Counted from the stretch's first letter, positions 20,574 to 30,383 are shown. The stretch is DNA of 64,000 nucleotides from Brevundimonas sp. SL130 (GCF_026625805.1 NZ_CP113064.1:3078657-3142656); one strand, 5' to 3'. Numbers and translations: made by a program. Notes: a model not told the origin generated them from the sequence alone.

Positions 20574-21635
20574 CTATCTGTCGAGGGGCGTCCATTTTTC
20601 GTTGTCCGGCAGCGGCGTGAACAGCGCGTCCAGCATCTCGTCCGTCACACCCGACAGGTCCGCCGGGGACCATCGGGGCGCATTGTCCTTGTCCACGATC
20701 ACGGCCCGCACCCCCTCCTGGAAGTCGTGGGTGCGCACCACCCGGCCGCCCAGAGCATATTCCATCGCCATGTTCTCGGCGAAGGAGGTCAGGGCGGCGC
20801 CGACACGCAACTGGCGCAAGGTGACCTTCAGCGACTGCGGCGACTTGGTCTTCAGCGTCGCCAGCTGGGCCAGCGCCCAGTCCGAGCCTTCCGTCTCCAG
20901 CGCCGCAAAGATGTCCTCGACCCTGTCATGGGCGAACAGCCGGTCGATGGCGTCACGGTGGGGGTTCAGCGGCGCCTCTTCTGGCTCGGTCGGGCAGACC
21001 CAGCGGTTCGCCTCCTCCAGCGGGTCCGACGGGTTCGCCAGCAGCGCCGCCTTGAACCCCTCGATATCGATGGCCGGCACGAAATGAGTATGGATTCCCA
21101 ACGCCACCGTGTCCGCCACCTTCAGACGCACGCCCGTCAGCGCCAGCCAGACGCCGGTCTGGCCCGGCAGACGCGGCAGAAACCAGCCGCCGCCGACATC
21201 AGGGAACAGGCCGATGCCCGTCTCCGGCATGGCGTAGGTCGTCCGCTCCGTGGCGATACGGATCGCCGACGGCTCCGAAATCCCGACGCCGCCGCCCATG
21301 ACGATCCCGTCCACAATGGCCGTGATCGGCTTGGGATAGTCGAACATCAGGTGGTTCAGCCGGTATTCCGCCAGGAAGAAGGCCCTGGCCTCGGACGCGT
21401 CCCCCGCCCCGCTCTCGGCGATCATGCGGATGTCGCCCCCGGCGCAGAAGCCGCGCTCGCCGGCATGGTCGATCAGCACCGACGTCACCAACGCGTCCGC
21501 GCGCCAGGCCGCCAAGGCCTCGATCATCGCCTCGCACATCGCCCGGTTCAGGGCATGGATGGCCTTGGGCCGGTTCAGGGTAATGCGGCCGACGCCGTTC
21601 TCGACGCGGGCGATGATTTCGGGTTCGGGGTTCAT
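20574..21635 (-). CDS. 3-hydroxyisobutyryl-CoA hydrolase (enoyl-CoA hydratase/isomerase family)
   Basis: A 353-residue crotonase-fold protein with GRITLNRPKAIHALNRAM, the oxyanion region GERGFCAGGDIRMIAE, and MGGGVGISEPSAIRIATE with PETGIGLFPDVGGGWFL, which distinguish the HIBCH-type hydrolases from true hydratases. It should release free 3-hydroxyisobutyrate for MmsB. The ATG at 21635 gives the family N terminus; a longer frame to 21722 overlaps the toxin gene. The likely ribosome site (TTGAG) includes the stop codon of the upstream vapC, so the toxin pair is tightly joined to this operon. Confidence 0.88.
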   Translation of the reverse strand: MNPEPEIIARVENGVGRITLNRPKAIHALNRAMCEAMIEALAAWRADALVTSVLIDHAGERGFCAGGDIRMIAESGAGDASEARAFFLAEYRLNHLMFDYPKPITAIVDGIVMGGGVGISEPSAIRIATERTTYAMPETGIGLFPDVGGGWFLPRLPGQTGVWLALTGVRLKVADTVALGIHTHFVPAIDIEGFKAALLANPSDPLEEANRWVCPTEPEEAPLNPHRDAIDRLFAHDRVEDIFAALETEGSDWALAQLATLKTKSPQSLKVTLRQLRVGAALTSFAENMAMEYALGGRVVRTHDFQEGVRAVIVDKDNAPRWSPADLSGVTDEMLDALFTPLPDNEKWTPLDR

Positions 21636-21642
21636 TATCGGC

Positions 21643-22053
21643 TCAATCCCGCAGATCAAAAACATCCACGCCGACGGCGCGGCAGGCATCCAGCAAAGCG
21701 GCGTCCCGGGACGCGAGAGCACCGCCGTTCCCCAAGGCGTGAAGTAGATAGGCGGTGTCGAACAGGCTGAGTCCGTGCGTCACGGAGGGGCCGATCAGCG
21801 CCAGCGCCGCCTCGCTGTCTCGCGGCGGCGTCAGCCGGATGTCCAGTTGATCCAGTTTCTCGCGTAGCTGATCCAGATCGGCGCGGCCGCGTCCTACCCG
21901 CAACGAGATAAAATTCCCGATCTCCCACACGAAGACGTCCGGCGCCGTTCGGTAGACCTGTTCGTCCAAAAGCAATCGATCCGCCGCCTGGGTGCGTTGC
22001 TCAGGAAAGAGCCAGCTGATCGCGCAAGAGGCGTCAATCGTAACGGTTTTCAT
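21643..22053 (-). CDS. PIN-domain toxin (VapC type)
   Basis: A 136-residue PIN-domain ribonuclease with acidic residues in IDASCAISWLFPEQ, in VWEIGNF and in LSLFDTAYLLHA, the expected metal-binding set. VapC toxins cleave tRNA or rRNA when the antitoxin is lost. The gene overlaps the antitoxin gene by 20 bases. Both lie between the acyl-CoA dehydrogenase and hydrolase genes of the valine pathway, in the same direction. Confidence 0.88.
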   Translation of the reverse strand: MKTVTIDASCAISWLFPEQRTQAADRLLLDEQVYRTAPDVFVWEIGNFISLRVGRGRADLDQLREKLDQLDIRLTPPRDSEAALALIGPSVTHGLSLFDTAYLLHALGNGGALASRDAALLDACRAVGVDVFDLRD

Positions 22054-22315
22054 TGCGGACCAGTGGCTTCAACTCGTCCCAACTCATGTCGGCCAGGGTC
22101 GGATCGATAGGTTGAGCATCTCGCCAAGCGATGATCTTCTCTGCCACGGCCTTGCGCTCTTCCGGCGACAGGGTTTGACGCTGGGGCATGGCCGGCACGA
22201 TTTTGACCGCCGCCCGCCCTCGCCGCGTGACTAATATTTCTTCTCCCGTTCGCTCCACCTCGGCGATCAAGCTGGTGAACGAGGTCTTGGCTTCCAGCAC
22301 TCCGACCTCACGCAT
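22034..22315 (-). CDS. Phd/YefM-type antitoxin (VapB)
   Basis: A 93-residue protein starting MREVGVLEAKTSFTSLIAEVERTGEEILVTRRGRAAVKIVP, the Phd/YefM DNA-binding fold, followed by a tail (LADMSWDELKPLV) suited to bind the toxin. AGGAGG seven bases before the ATG gives strong translation, and a perfect palindrome overlaps this ribosome site, as expected for an autoregulated pair. Confidence 0.87.
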   Translation of the reverse strand: MREVGVLEAKTSFTSLIAEVERTGEEILVTRRGRAAVKIVPAMPQRQTLSPEERKAVAEKIIAWRDAQPIDPTLADMSWDELKPLVRNENRYD

Positions 22316-22326
22316 GGCGCGGCCTC

Positions 22327-22343
22327 CTGACCATTATGGTCAG
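22327..22343. promoter_or_regulatory. palindromic operator of the toxin-antitoxin pair
   Basis: CTGACCAT-T-ATGGTCAG is a perfect 8+1+8 palindrome ending 11 bp upstream of the antitoxin ATG. Its position over the ribosome site and probable -10 region suits autorepression by the antitoxin or the antitoxin-toxin complex. Confidence 0.65.
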
Positions 22344-22381
22344 AACATAGTCTGTCTTGCGGATTGCGGCCATAGGCTGCG

Positions 22382-23521
22382 TCACTCTCGCCCCATCTCC
22401 CGCGCGATGATCACCCGCATGATCTCGTTGGTCCCTTCCAGGATGCGGTGGACCCGCAAGTCGCGCACGATCCGTTCCAACGGATAGTCCTTCAGATAGC
22501 CGTAGCCGCCGTGCAGTTGCAGGGCCTCGTCGGCGATCTGGAAACAGGCGTCGGTAGCCAGGCGCTTGGCCATGGCGCACCATTTGGTCTTTTCGGGATG
22601 ATCAGTGTCGATGGCCCAGGCGCCGCGCAGCACCATCAGCCGCGCCGCCTCCAGGTCGGTGGCCATGTCGGCCAGGCGGAACTGTAACGCCTGAAACTCG
22701 CCCAGCGGCTTGCCGAACTGTTTGCGTGTCGTGACGTAGTCCTGCGCCGTCTCCAGCGCCAGCCGCGCCCCGCCCAGGGAACAGGCGGCGATGTTCAGCC
22801 GCCCGCCGTCCAGACCCGCCATGGCGTAGCGGAAGCCCGCCCCTTCTTCGCCCAGCAGATTGGCGACCGGCACACGGCAGTCGTCGAACTGGACGATGGC
22901 GGTCGGCTGGGCGTTCCAGCCCATTTTGCGCTCCTGGGCGCCGAACGACAGGCCGGGCGTTCCGGCCTCGACAATGACGGCGCTGATCCCCTTGGGGCCC
23001 TCCCCTCCGGTCCGGACCATGACCACATAAAGGTCGCTGGTCCCCGCGCCCGAGATGAAGGCCTTGGCGCCGTTCAGGACATAATGGTCGCCGTCGCGCA
23101 CCGCCGTGGTCCGCAGGGCCGCCGCGTCCGAGCCGGAGCCCGGCTCGGTCAGGCAATAGGAGGCGATCTTCTCCATGCCGACCAGATCGGGGACGAAGCT
23201 TGCGCGCAGATCGTCCGACCCGAACCGGTCGATCATCCAGGTCGCCATATTGTGGATCGAGATGAAGGCCGCCGTCGCCACATCGCCGCGCGACAGCTCC
23301 TCAAAGATCAGCGCCGCCTCGACCCGGCCCAGGGCCATGCCGCCGTGTTCCTCAGCCGTATAGATGCCGCAGAAGCCCATCTCGGCCGCCTCTTTCATCA
23401 CCGCGACGGGGAAATGCTTCTCCTCGTCCCAGCGCGCCGAATGGGGCGCCAGTTCGGCCTCGGCGAAGGCGCGCGCCGCGTCCTGAATGGCGCGCTGGTC
23501 ATCGGTAAGGGCGAAATCCAT
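22382..23521 (-). CDS. acyl-CoA dehydrogenase, probably isobutyryl-CoA specific
   Basis: A 379-residue FAD enzyme that makes the alpha-beta double bond in an acyl-CoA. Signatures: SYCLTEPGSGSDAAALRTTA for flavin and substrate, FGKPLGEFQALQFRLADMA, and the C-terminal GGYGYLKDYPLERIVRDLRV followed by ILEGTNEIMR. The next operon genes complete later steps of valine breakdown, which favours isobutyryl-CoA as substrate (ACAD8-like); this is an inference from context. A methacrylyl-CoA hydratase gene is not seen here. Confidence 0.88.
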   Translation of the reverse strand: MDFALTDDQRAIQDAARAFAEAELAPHSARWDEEKHFPVAVMKEAAEMGFCGIYTAEEHGGMALGRVEAALIFEELSRGDVATAAFISIHNMATWMIDRFGSDDLRASFVPDLVGMEKIASYCLTEPGSGSDAAALRTTAVRDGDHYVLNGAKAFISGAGTSDLYVVMVRTGGEGPKGISAVIVEAGTPGLSFGAQERKMGWNAQPTAIVQFDDCRVPVANLLGEEGAGFRYAMAGLDGGRLNIAACSLGGARLALETAQDYVTTRKQFGKPLGEFQALQFRLADMATDLEAARLMVLRGAWAIDTDHPEKTKWCAMAKRLATDACFQIADEALQLHGGYGYLKDYPLERIVRDLRVHRILEGTNEIMRVIIAREMGRE

Positions 23522-23539
23522 GATCTCTAAACCTGCTCA

Positions 23540-23603
23540 ATCATCCTGGGGCGTCCCGACCACCGGCCACACTGGACAGCAATGGGATACGCCCCAGGAT
23601 GAT
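23540..23603. repeat. short hairpin repeat, GTCATCC-like family
   Basis: Perfect 15-bp arms, ATCATCCTGGGGCGT at 23540-23554 and its complement at 23589-23603. It fills the gap between two leftward genes and ends in the ATCATCC/GGATGAT motif shared with the larger repeats of this window. It may also act as a terminator for aguB. Confidence 0.7.
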
Positions 23604-23612
23604 GATGGCTGA

Positions 23613-24476
23613 CTATCTCGCCCCCGTCAGCACCCCATACAGATCCGTCCGCCGATCCCGGAAGAAGCCCCAGGCCGCGCGATACTTGTCCAGTTCGTCC
23701 AGGTCGAAACGGTGCACCAGCACACCCTCCTCCTCGGCGTCCAGGCTCTCGACCAGATCGCCCTGCTGATCGGCGATGAAGGAATGGCCGTAGAAGGTCT
23801 GGCCGACCTCGGTCACCGTCTCATGGCCGATGCGGTTAGCGCCGACGACCGGCACGGCGTTGGACACCGCGTGCCCCTGCATGGCGCGCCGCCAGGGCTG
23901 GGCCGTGTGCAGGGTGGCGTCGTGCGGCTCGGTGCCGATGGCCGTCGGATACATCAGGACGTCGGCGCCCATCAGCATCATTGCCCGCGCGGCTTCCGGG
24001 AACCACTGGTCCCAGCAGATGCCGACCCCGACCTTGCCGAACCGGGTGTTCCAGACCTTGAATCCGGTGTCGCCGGGCCGGAAATAGTATTTTTCCTGAT
24101 AACCCGGACCGTCGGGGATATGGCTCTTGCGATAGATCCCCAGAGCCTCTCCGTCCGCGTCCAGCATGACCATCGAATTGTAATACTGCGGCCCGTCCTT
24201 CTCGAAGATCGAGACCGGAATGGCCACGCCCAATTGCTTGGCCACGGGCGCCATGGCCAACACGCAGGGATGTTCGCGCCATTCATAGGCCTGGCTGAAC
24301 CAGTGCTCCTCCTGCGAGACGCAGAAATACGGCCCCTGGAACAGTTCCGACGGCAGGATCACCTGTGCGCCCTTCGACGCCGCCTCACGCACGAAGTCGA
24401 TGGTCTTGGCGATGTTCGCCTGCATATCCTCGCCATAAGAGGTCTGGATGCCGGCGACGGTGATGGTGCGGGTCAT
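23613..24476 (-). CDS. aguB: N-carbamoylputrescine amidase
   Basis: A 287-residue nitrilase-superfamily enzyme that hydrolyses N-carbamoylputrescine to putrescine, CO2 and ammonia. The catalytic Glu is in LPSELFQGPYFC, the Lys in YRKSHIPDGPGYQEKYYF, and the Cys in GVGICWDQWFPEAAR. The ATG at 24476 has GGAG six bases upstream; a frame reaching 24509 runs into the inverted repeat of the neighbouring cassette and is not used. With aguA it forms the agmatine route to putrescine, now separated by the IVP cassette. Confidence 0.93.
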   Translation of the reverse strand: MTRTITVAGIQTSYGEDMQANIAKTIDFVREAASKGAQVILPSELFQGPYFCVSQEEHWFSQAYEWREHPCVLAMAPVAKQLGVAIPVSIFEKDGPQYYNSMVMLDADGEALGIYRKSHIPDGPGYQEKYYFRPGDTGFKVWNTRFGKVGVGICWDQWFPEAARAMMLMGADVLMYPTAIGTEPHDATLHTAQPWRRAMQGHAVSNAVPVVGANRIGHETVTEVGQTFYGHSFIADQQGDLVESLDAEEEGVLVHRFDLDELDKYRAAWGFFRDRRTDLYGVLTGAR

Positions 24477-24486
24477 GCTAGGCTCC

Positions 24487-24920
24487 GAGTGAATAGTGCG
24501 AGTGAGCAAGGGGTGAGCCGGTCAGCGGCGGTCGCTGATCGATTTCAGCAGGCCGGTGGTCATGCGTCCCAACTCGAACAGGTCATCCATTATCGCACGG
24601 AACGACGGCTCTTCGATGTAGGCGAGACGACGCGCGATGATCAGAAGGGTTTCAAGTTCCGCCAATGAGCCACGCGCAATCCCGATGAAATGCCCAAACT
24701 CCCCGGGTGTGCGGCGGCCGGCCCCTTCTGCAATATTAGCCGGCACAGACACAGCGGCCCGACGGACCTGACTGACCAAGCCATACTGCTCCGCCTTCGG
24801 CCAGTCGGCCGTCACCCGATACAACGTCTCCGTCATGTCCAGAGCAATCTGCCAGACCTTCAAGTCACGGTGACTGCGGGGCGCCCCCTCGCTCACCCCT
24901 TGCTCACTAGCACTCGTCAC

Positions 24921-24922
<2 letters not shown>
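24487..24922. mobile_element. IVP cassette with 32-bp terminal inverted repeats
   Basis: Left end 24487-24518 and right end 24891-24922 are inverted repeats that match at 29 of 32 positions (GAGTGA..AGTGC.AGTGAGC and on). Between them lies only one gene, for an S23/IVP four-helix-bundle protein, whose GTG start is inside the right repeat and whose stop is four bases from the left one. This matches the design of intervening sequences known from 23S rRNA genes, yet the site is between aguA and aguB. GGCTCC occurs near both borders (24481-24486 and 24928-24933) but not at matching distances, so a target duplication is not established. Confidence 0.7.
24522..24920 (-). CDS. four-helix-bundle protein, 23S rRNA intervening-sequence (S23/IVP) family
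   Basis: A 132-residue protein with the family core SQVRRAAVSVPANIAEGAG, EFGHFIGIARGSLAELETLL and a heptad-rich helical build. IVPs form pentamers; their function is unknown, and related proteins serve as accessory proteins in diversity-generating retroelements. The start is a GTG immediately after the aguA stop (TGA-GTG). The first dozen residues (MTSASEQGVSEGAP) are encoded by the inverted repeat. It is oriented with aguA and aguB, so it may be carried by their transcription. Confidence 0.85.
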   Translation of the reverse strand: MTSASEQGVSEGAPRSHRDLKVWQIALDMTETLYRVTADWPKAEQYGLVSQVRRAAVSVPANIAEGAGRRTPGEFGHFIGIARGSLAELETLLIIARRLAYIEEPSFRAIMDDLFELGRMTTGLLKSISDRR

Positions 24923-25928
<1,006 letters not shown>

Positions 25929-26043
25929 CGGCGAACTGATCCTGTCTAGGTCCGGCGGCGGGTCCGGAGACGAAACGCGAGCCGCGCCATATGGCCCCTC
26001 CCGCCCCCGACTTCAACGGCGGGCGGCATCATCACCCCGGTGG

Positions 26044-26079
26044 CAAAGAAAAAGGGCGGCCCGCGAACGGACCGCCCTT
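26044..26079 (-). terminator. rho-independent terminator of the TonB receptor gene
   Basis: On the minus strand AAGGGCGG (26079-26072) pairs with CCGCCCTT (26059-26052) and is followed by TTTTTCTTT. It lies 24 bp after the receptor stop. It is one of the clearest intrinsic terminators in the window. Confidence 0.88.
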
Positions 26080-26102
26080 CGTCGTTTCAGTCTGGCTTGG
26101 CC

Positions 26103-28640
26103 TTAGAAGGCGTAGCGCAGGCTGGCCATGATGGTCCGGGGCGCCGAGATATTGGCGTACGGACGGCTGTAACCCGGTTGTCCAACCACCGACGACGTGG
26201 TCGTACCCAGCGAGCCGTAATATTGCTCGTCGAACAGGTTGATGACGTTGAACTGTAGATAGGTGCCTTCAAGGCCCAGCGGGGCAAAGTCGAAGCGGGC
26301 GTCCAGATCAACGACGGTGTAGGCGTCGACCTTCTGGTCGTTCACGTCGGTCACCCAACGCTCGCCGACATATTTACCTTGGATCGCAGCCGAGAAGACC
26401 GGGTTGAAATCGTAGGCGATACGCAGACCGAAGGTCTCCTTCGGCGTCTCGACCACTTCCTTGCCCTTGGTCAGAGCAACCAGGGTGGAGGAGATGTTGA
26501 CGTTCTCCTGCAGTTCGCTTTCCAGCAGCGCCATCGAAGCGAAGATGCTCAGCTTGTCGGTCGGCTCCCAGCCCAGCGAGCCGTCGAAACCGTAGGATTC
26601 CACGGCGCCGACGTTGCGGTCGACGTTGAAGCCCAGGTCCTGGTCGTAGGAGCTGACGATTCGGTTCTGGTAGTCGGTGTGCCAGACGGCGGCCGAAGCG
26701 ATCAGGCTCGAGGTCTGGAAGCGATAGCCGAGGTCGAAGGTCTTGGTGTTTTCCGGCTGGACGTCGGGGTTTCCGATCGAACCGTCGGCCAAGCGAGTCA
26801 CGGAGTACAAGCTGTCCGTGCGCGGAGCGGAAAGGCCCTCAGCGTACGAGGCGTAGAGCATGTTTGCGCCGAAGCGGTAGGTCGCGCCGATGTTGGGCAG
26901 CACGTCATCGTACTTCAGTTCCCGCGAGTAGGGCGCGATGTACTGGGTCGTGGCGCCGGCGAAGGTGACGTTGCCGTTGGCCAGCGTGGCGTTCGGGACT
27001 TCAGTGGTGCAACGGACGCTCGAGGACGAGTTCTGCGAGTAGCAGTACTGGTTCAGCTCACGCTTGAAGAAGGGCGCACGCACGCCGATGTTGATGCGCA
27101 GGGCGTCATTCAGGAAATCACCACGATATTCGGCGGCGAACTGGTTCAGCTCAGCGTAGGACAGACGATCCCGTGCACGCAGATAGAAGCCGTCCCGGTT
27201 CAGGATGCGGTTATCCTTGTCATCCAGACCACCGAACTCGTCAGCGAATCTCGGGTTCGATGGATCGCCGAAATCGACTGCGCCATAAGCGCCGGTCTGA
27301 CGGTGACGGCCGTAGTCCAGCGTATAGGCGGCGCGCAGTTGGTGATCCTCGTTGAGGTTCCAGATCAGCGAGCTGTTGATGCCGTAACGATAGGTATTGG
27401 TGTTCGACGGCGTCATGACGCGAACGCGGTCCAGCACATCGCCATCACCGTTCAAATCCACACCGCCGGTAGCCGACGAACCGGCAAGCAGCCGCCAAGT
27501 GGTGTCGTTTGCGCCAGTCGCCGCAGCTTGCGACTCGGACATCACAGTCTGCTGACCGCCGCCATTGGCTTGGGTGTACTGGAACGAAGGATCGAAGGTG
27601 AAGGTCAGCCCCTCAGCCAGAGTGAACTTCGAGTTGAGGCGGATGTTCCCCGTATCCGACGGGTTGATCCGGAGCCCGTAATAGGCCGCCTGGACCGTGC
27701 TGGACGTGTTGGTGTCGTAGTCAGCGACGCCGTTGCGGAAGGTCGGCACCGTATAGTTGGTGCTATAGTCGATGTTCCAGCCAAACGGGCTGGTTTCGAC
27801 TTCGGCCGGCGTGACGACGCCGTTAGCGGCCGTCGATACCAGGTTGGGGCTGTAGTAGGCGAAGTTACGGTTTTCGTTGTAGTGAGCCGACAGGGCCACG
27901 AAGTCGCCGTTCCCACCGATCGGCTGATAGATGCGGAAATTGTACTGGGTCTTCTTCAGGTCGCCCTGACCCTTGAACTTGTCATACTCTTGGCTGGAAA
28001 CGGCGAACCAGGCCGAGGTGCCCCACGGGCCGAACTCGCCGGTATCGACCAGAGCCATGATGCGGCGGAAGTTGAAGTCGCCCAGCGCCCCCTGGACCCA
28101 GCCGCCAAAGTCCGTGGCGGGACGACGCGACACATAGTTGATGGTGCCGCCGGTGGCCGAAGCCGTCGGGCTGTCCACGTCCGTCGTTCCGGTATTAACC
28201 GAGGCGCGCTCGATCAGTTCCGGATCCAGTTGTTGGTTGGTGTAGCTGGCGTAGTTGCCCGTGTCGTTCAGCGGAATACCGTCGAAGGTCAGCGAGACGC
28301 GGTTGCCGTCAAAGCCACGCAGACGAATGTTGCCGCCCGACGAACCGTAGGGGTCGTTGTTGGTAAAGTTCAGACCCGGCGTCAGGTTCAGGGTCTGGAC
28401 GATGGTCTGACCGGCGGCCTGGGTCGCGATGAACTCTTGCGTCACGGTCGAACGGGTCTTGCCGGCCGTTTCCGCGACGATAGTGCCGTCCGTGGTGCGC
28501 ACGCCGCGCACGCCGGTGACGACGACTTCTTGGACTTCGGTCGCTTCCGTACCGGTCGATTGCGCCGAGGCGGCGCCGGCGCCGGCCATGACGCCGACGA
28601 TGGCGGTAGTCGCCCAGAAGAGGCGCTTGCGGTTGATCAT
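26103..28640 (-). CDS. TonB-dependent receptor under probable Pho control
   Basis: An 845-residue outer-membrane receptor: signal peptide MINRKRLFWATTAIVGVMAG, TonB-box region VQEVVVTGVRGVR, plug with GGNIRLRGFDGNRVSLTFDG, and a barrel ending in the aromatic SLRYAF. The upstream region carries three PhoB-type repeats, so phosphate starvation probably induces it and its ligand may be a phosphorus compound; the ligand itself cannot be read from the sequence. A strong terminator follows and a hairpin precedes it, so it is probably a single-gene unit. Confidence 0.88.
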   Translation of the reverse strand: MINRKRLFWATTAIVGVMAGAGAASAQSTGTEATEVQEVVVTGVRGVRTTDGTIVAETAGKTRSTVTQEFIATQAAGQTIVQTLNLTPGLNFTNNDPYGSSGGNIRLRGFDGNRVSLTFDGIPLNDTGNYASYTNQQLDPELIERASVNTGTTDVDSPTASATGGTINYVSRRPATDFGGWVQGALGDFNFRRIMALVDTGEFGPWGTSAWFAVSSQEYDKFKGQGDLKKTQYNFRIYQPIGGNGDFVALSAHYNENRNFAYYSPNLVSTAANGVVTPAEVETSPFGWNIDYSTNYTVPTFRNGVADYDTNTSSTVQAAYYGLRINPSDTGNIRLNSKFTLAEGLTFTFDPSFQYTQANGGGQQTVMSESQAAATGANDTTWRLLAGSSATGGVDLNGDGDVLDRVRVMTPSNTNTYRYGINSSLIWNLNEDHQLRAAYTLDYGRHRQTGAYGAVDFGDPSNPRFADEFGGLDDKDNRILNRDGFYLRARDRLSYAELNQFAAEYRGDFLNDALRINIGVRAPFFKRELNQYCYSQNSSSSVRCTTEVPNATLANGNVTFAGATTQYIAPYSRELKYDDVLPNIGATYRFGANMLYASYAEGLSAPRTDSLYSVTRLADGSIGNPDVQPENTKTFDLGYRFQTSSLIASAAVWHTDYQNRIVSSYDQDLGFNVDRNVGAVESYGFDGSLGWEPTDKLSIFASMALLESELQENVNISSTLVALTKGKEVVETPKETFGLRIAYDFNPVFSAAIQGKYVGERWVTDVNDQKVDAYTVVDLDARFDFAPLGLEGTYLQFNVINLFDEQYYGSLGTTTSSVVGQPGYSRPYANISAPRTIMASLRYAF

Positions 28641-28737
28641 TGCATCTATCCCCAGATGAAGGCCGCACCGGGCCCCAAAGGCGACAGGCGGGGTCGCCTG
28701 CCGAAATCTGGCCCCATCTACGTCCCGTGTTGCAATG

Positions 28738-28770
28738 TCAGGCGACAGTTATACGACAGTGATATGACAA
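28738..28770 (-). promoter_or_regulatory. Pho box: three 11-bp direct repeats
   Basis: Read on the minus strand the repeats are TTGTCATATCA, CTGTCGTATAA and CTGTCGCCTGA, in exact 11-bp register. The PhoB consensus is CTGTCAT plus four AT-rich bases, repeated every 11 bp. The box ends about 98 bp upstream of the TonB receptor ATG and is oriented toward it. Confidence 0.75.
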
Positions 28771-28790
28771 GGCCCTTATGTGGCCTTGTC
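28766..28790. terminator. hairpin between capsule gene and Pho-box receptor
   Basis: GACAAGGCC (28766-28774) and GGCCTTGTC (28782-28790) form a perfect 9-bp stem. It follows the KpsS-like gene, as a terminator would, but lacks a T-run and overlaps the first Pho repeat, so an operator role is also possible. Confidence 0.4.
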
Positions 28791-28821
28791 GCAACATTCA
28801 TGTCGCAGCATGTCAGGCTGC

Positions 28822-30198
28822 TTAGAAATTCCACTCAAACATGTCAGCGACGCCATGCGCCGTCCGCTCGATGGCGCGCGGTTCGTGGAAGTTGCCGTTC
28901 ACCTGGCTCTGGGCGATCACATGGGCGCGGAAGCGGGCGAACAGCGCAGAATCCGGTGCCTGGGGCGCAGCCCAGAAGTCGTCCAGCGATTGCTGGTCTG
29001 TCAGACCGTCGAAGTCGAAGAAGGCGTCGCCCATGACCTTGACCGGGGTCTGGAAGCCCAAGGCCGACAGGGCGGCGCTGGAGTTATTCACCACCATGCC
29101 GCGCGACGCCCGACACAGTTGGGCCAGATTGCCACCGTCGATGAAATCGACCCGGCCCTGCAGCCCGCGCTCTATGACCAGCCGCCGCGTGACCGCCGCC
29201 AGATCGACCACGCCGGGATCAAGCGGATGATTCTTGACCACCAGCCGGGCCTGTTTGGGCGCATGGGCCGCGAAACTGGTCATAAGCCTGGCCAGGAAGG
29301 CGGTGTTGTCCGGATAGCGCGAATACCGCAGCAGTTGGGCGTCGCCCTCGCGCTGAAGACAGGCGATGAAGAAGTCGCCCCGCGGCGCGATGACGTCCAC
29401 ATGGCTGGCGGCGGACGACTGGAAGGCCAGCCCCAGATACCGCCGAATATGGCCCAGGCACTGAGCCAGGGGCGAAAACGTATAGTGGTTGACGTAGCGC
29501 GGGAACAGCAGCCGCCCCAACCCTTGGACCAGATGGTAGGTGCTGATATTGACCACATGATAGGGCAAAATCCGTCCCACAGGGACAGGCTCGGGCAGTT
29601 TCGGCGCCGGCGCCCCATAGGCCTGTTTAAAACGTGGCAGGCCGCTGGCCGCATTGACCCCGTTCCGTTCCACCGTGATCCAATCGGGACGGAAATAGCC
29701 GTTTTCCAGCACCCAAACCCTGGCCGCCAGGCTTTCGGCGGCCGACAGCACGGCGCGATTGTAGGGTCCGCCCTCACCGAACAGAATGACGTCTGAATAG
29801 CCCGCCGTCATCTCCGCCAGCCGCGCGCCCCAGACTTCTTCTCCGCCCTTGAACACCACCCCGCCGCTTCGCCGCCATTCCATCGCGTCCCCGGCGTTGA
29901 AGATCATCCGCCGCACGGTCGCACCGCGCGCCTCCAGCACCTTCGCCAGTAGGGCGCTGAAGCGTCCGAACGGCGCGGAGACGATCAAAAACCGCCGACC
30001 TTGAAGACCGGCTTGGTTCGTGGATGACGTGGGGGGCGCGCGATTCAGCTCGGTGGAATCGTCCGGGCAGAAAGCAGGTGACGAAGGCGACGGCCTCGTT
30101 CGATCCTGTACATACGAAGAAACCTGAGCGCGAAGTCTGTAACGACGCTGCCGACGCGTCGACACGGACCTAGCGGTGGGGCGCGCATCCACCATCAA
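28822..30198 (-). CDS. KpsS-like capsule polysaccharide biosynthesis protein
   Basis: A 458-residue member of the capsule synthesis family (KpsS/LipB, beta-Kdo transferase type). Typical segments: RRFLIVSAPFGRFSALLAKVLEARG, VILFGEGGPYNRAV, the strongly conserved WVLENGYFRPDWITVERNGVN, RLVVKNHPLDPG and GMVVNNSSAALSALG. These enzymes build the Kdo linker on the lipid anchor of group 2 capsules. No other capsule gene (kpsC, kpsM, kpsT) is seen nearby. The first 68 residues are arginine- and serine-rich and not family-like, so the real start may be downstream. Confidence 0.75.
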   Translation of the reverse strand: MMVDARPTARSVSTRRQRRYRLRAQVSSYVQDRTRPSPSSPAFCPDDSTELNRAPPTSSTNQAGLQGRRFLIVSAPFGRFSALLAKVLEARGATVRRMIFNAGDAMEWRRSGGVVFKGGEEVWGARLAEMTAGYSDVILFGEGGPYNRAVLSAAESLAARVWVLENGYFRPDWITVERNGVNAASGLPRFKQAYGAPAPKLPEPVPVGRILPYHVVNISTYHLVQGLGRLLFPRYVNHYTFSPLAQCLGHIRRYLGLAFQSSAASHVDVIAPRGDFFIACLQREGDAQLLRYSRYPDNTAFLARLMTSFAAHAPKQARLVVKNHPLDPGVVDLAAVTRRLVIERGLQGRVDFIDGGNLAQLCRASRGMVVNNSSAALSALGFQTPVKVMGDAFFDFDGLTDQQSLDDFWAAPQAPDSALFARFRAHVIAQSQVNGNFHEPRAIERTAHGVADMFEWNF

Positions 30199-30383
30199 AC
30201 ATCTCTCGATTGCAAGTCGCCGATTCGCAGAGGCGCACTCGCCAACTCTGCGTCTTTAAAATCACTAGCGAGAGACCCCATCATCCCGGCCACTGTGACT
30301 TTTCCAACAGAACCGTTCAACCCATTTCGAGCCCCGCCTCAGAAGATATTTCCGATGGCGAAACATTAAGACACACAGTCGAA

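Noticed and set aside
26379..29036. 885-codon rightward open frame opposite the TonB receptor
   Set aside because: The receptor on the minus strand has a signal peptide, plug and barrel motifs, a Pho box and a terminator; the rightward frame shows no family motif.
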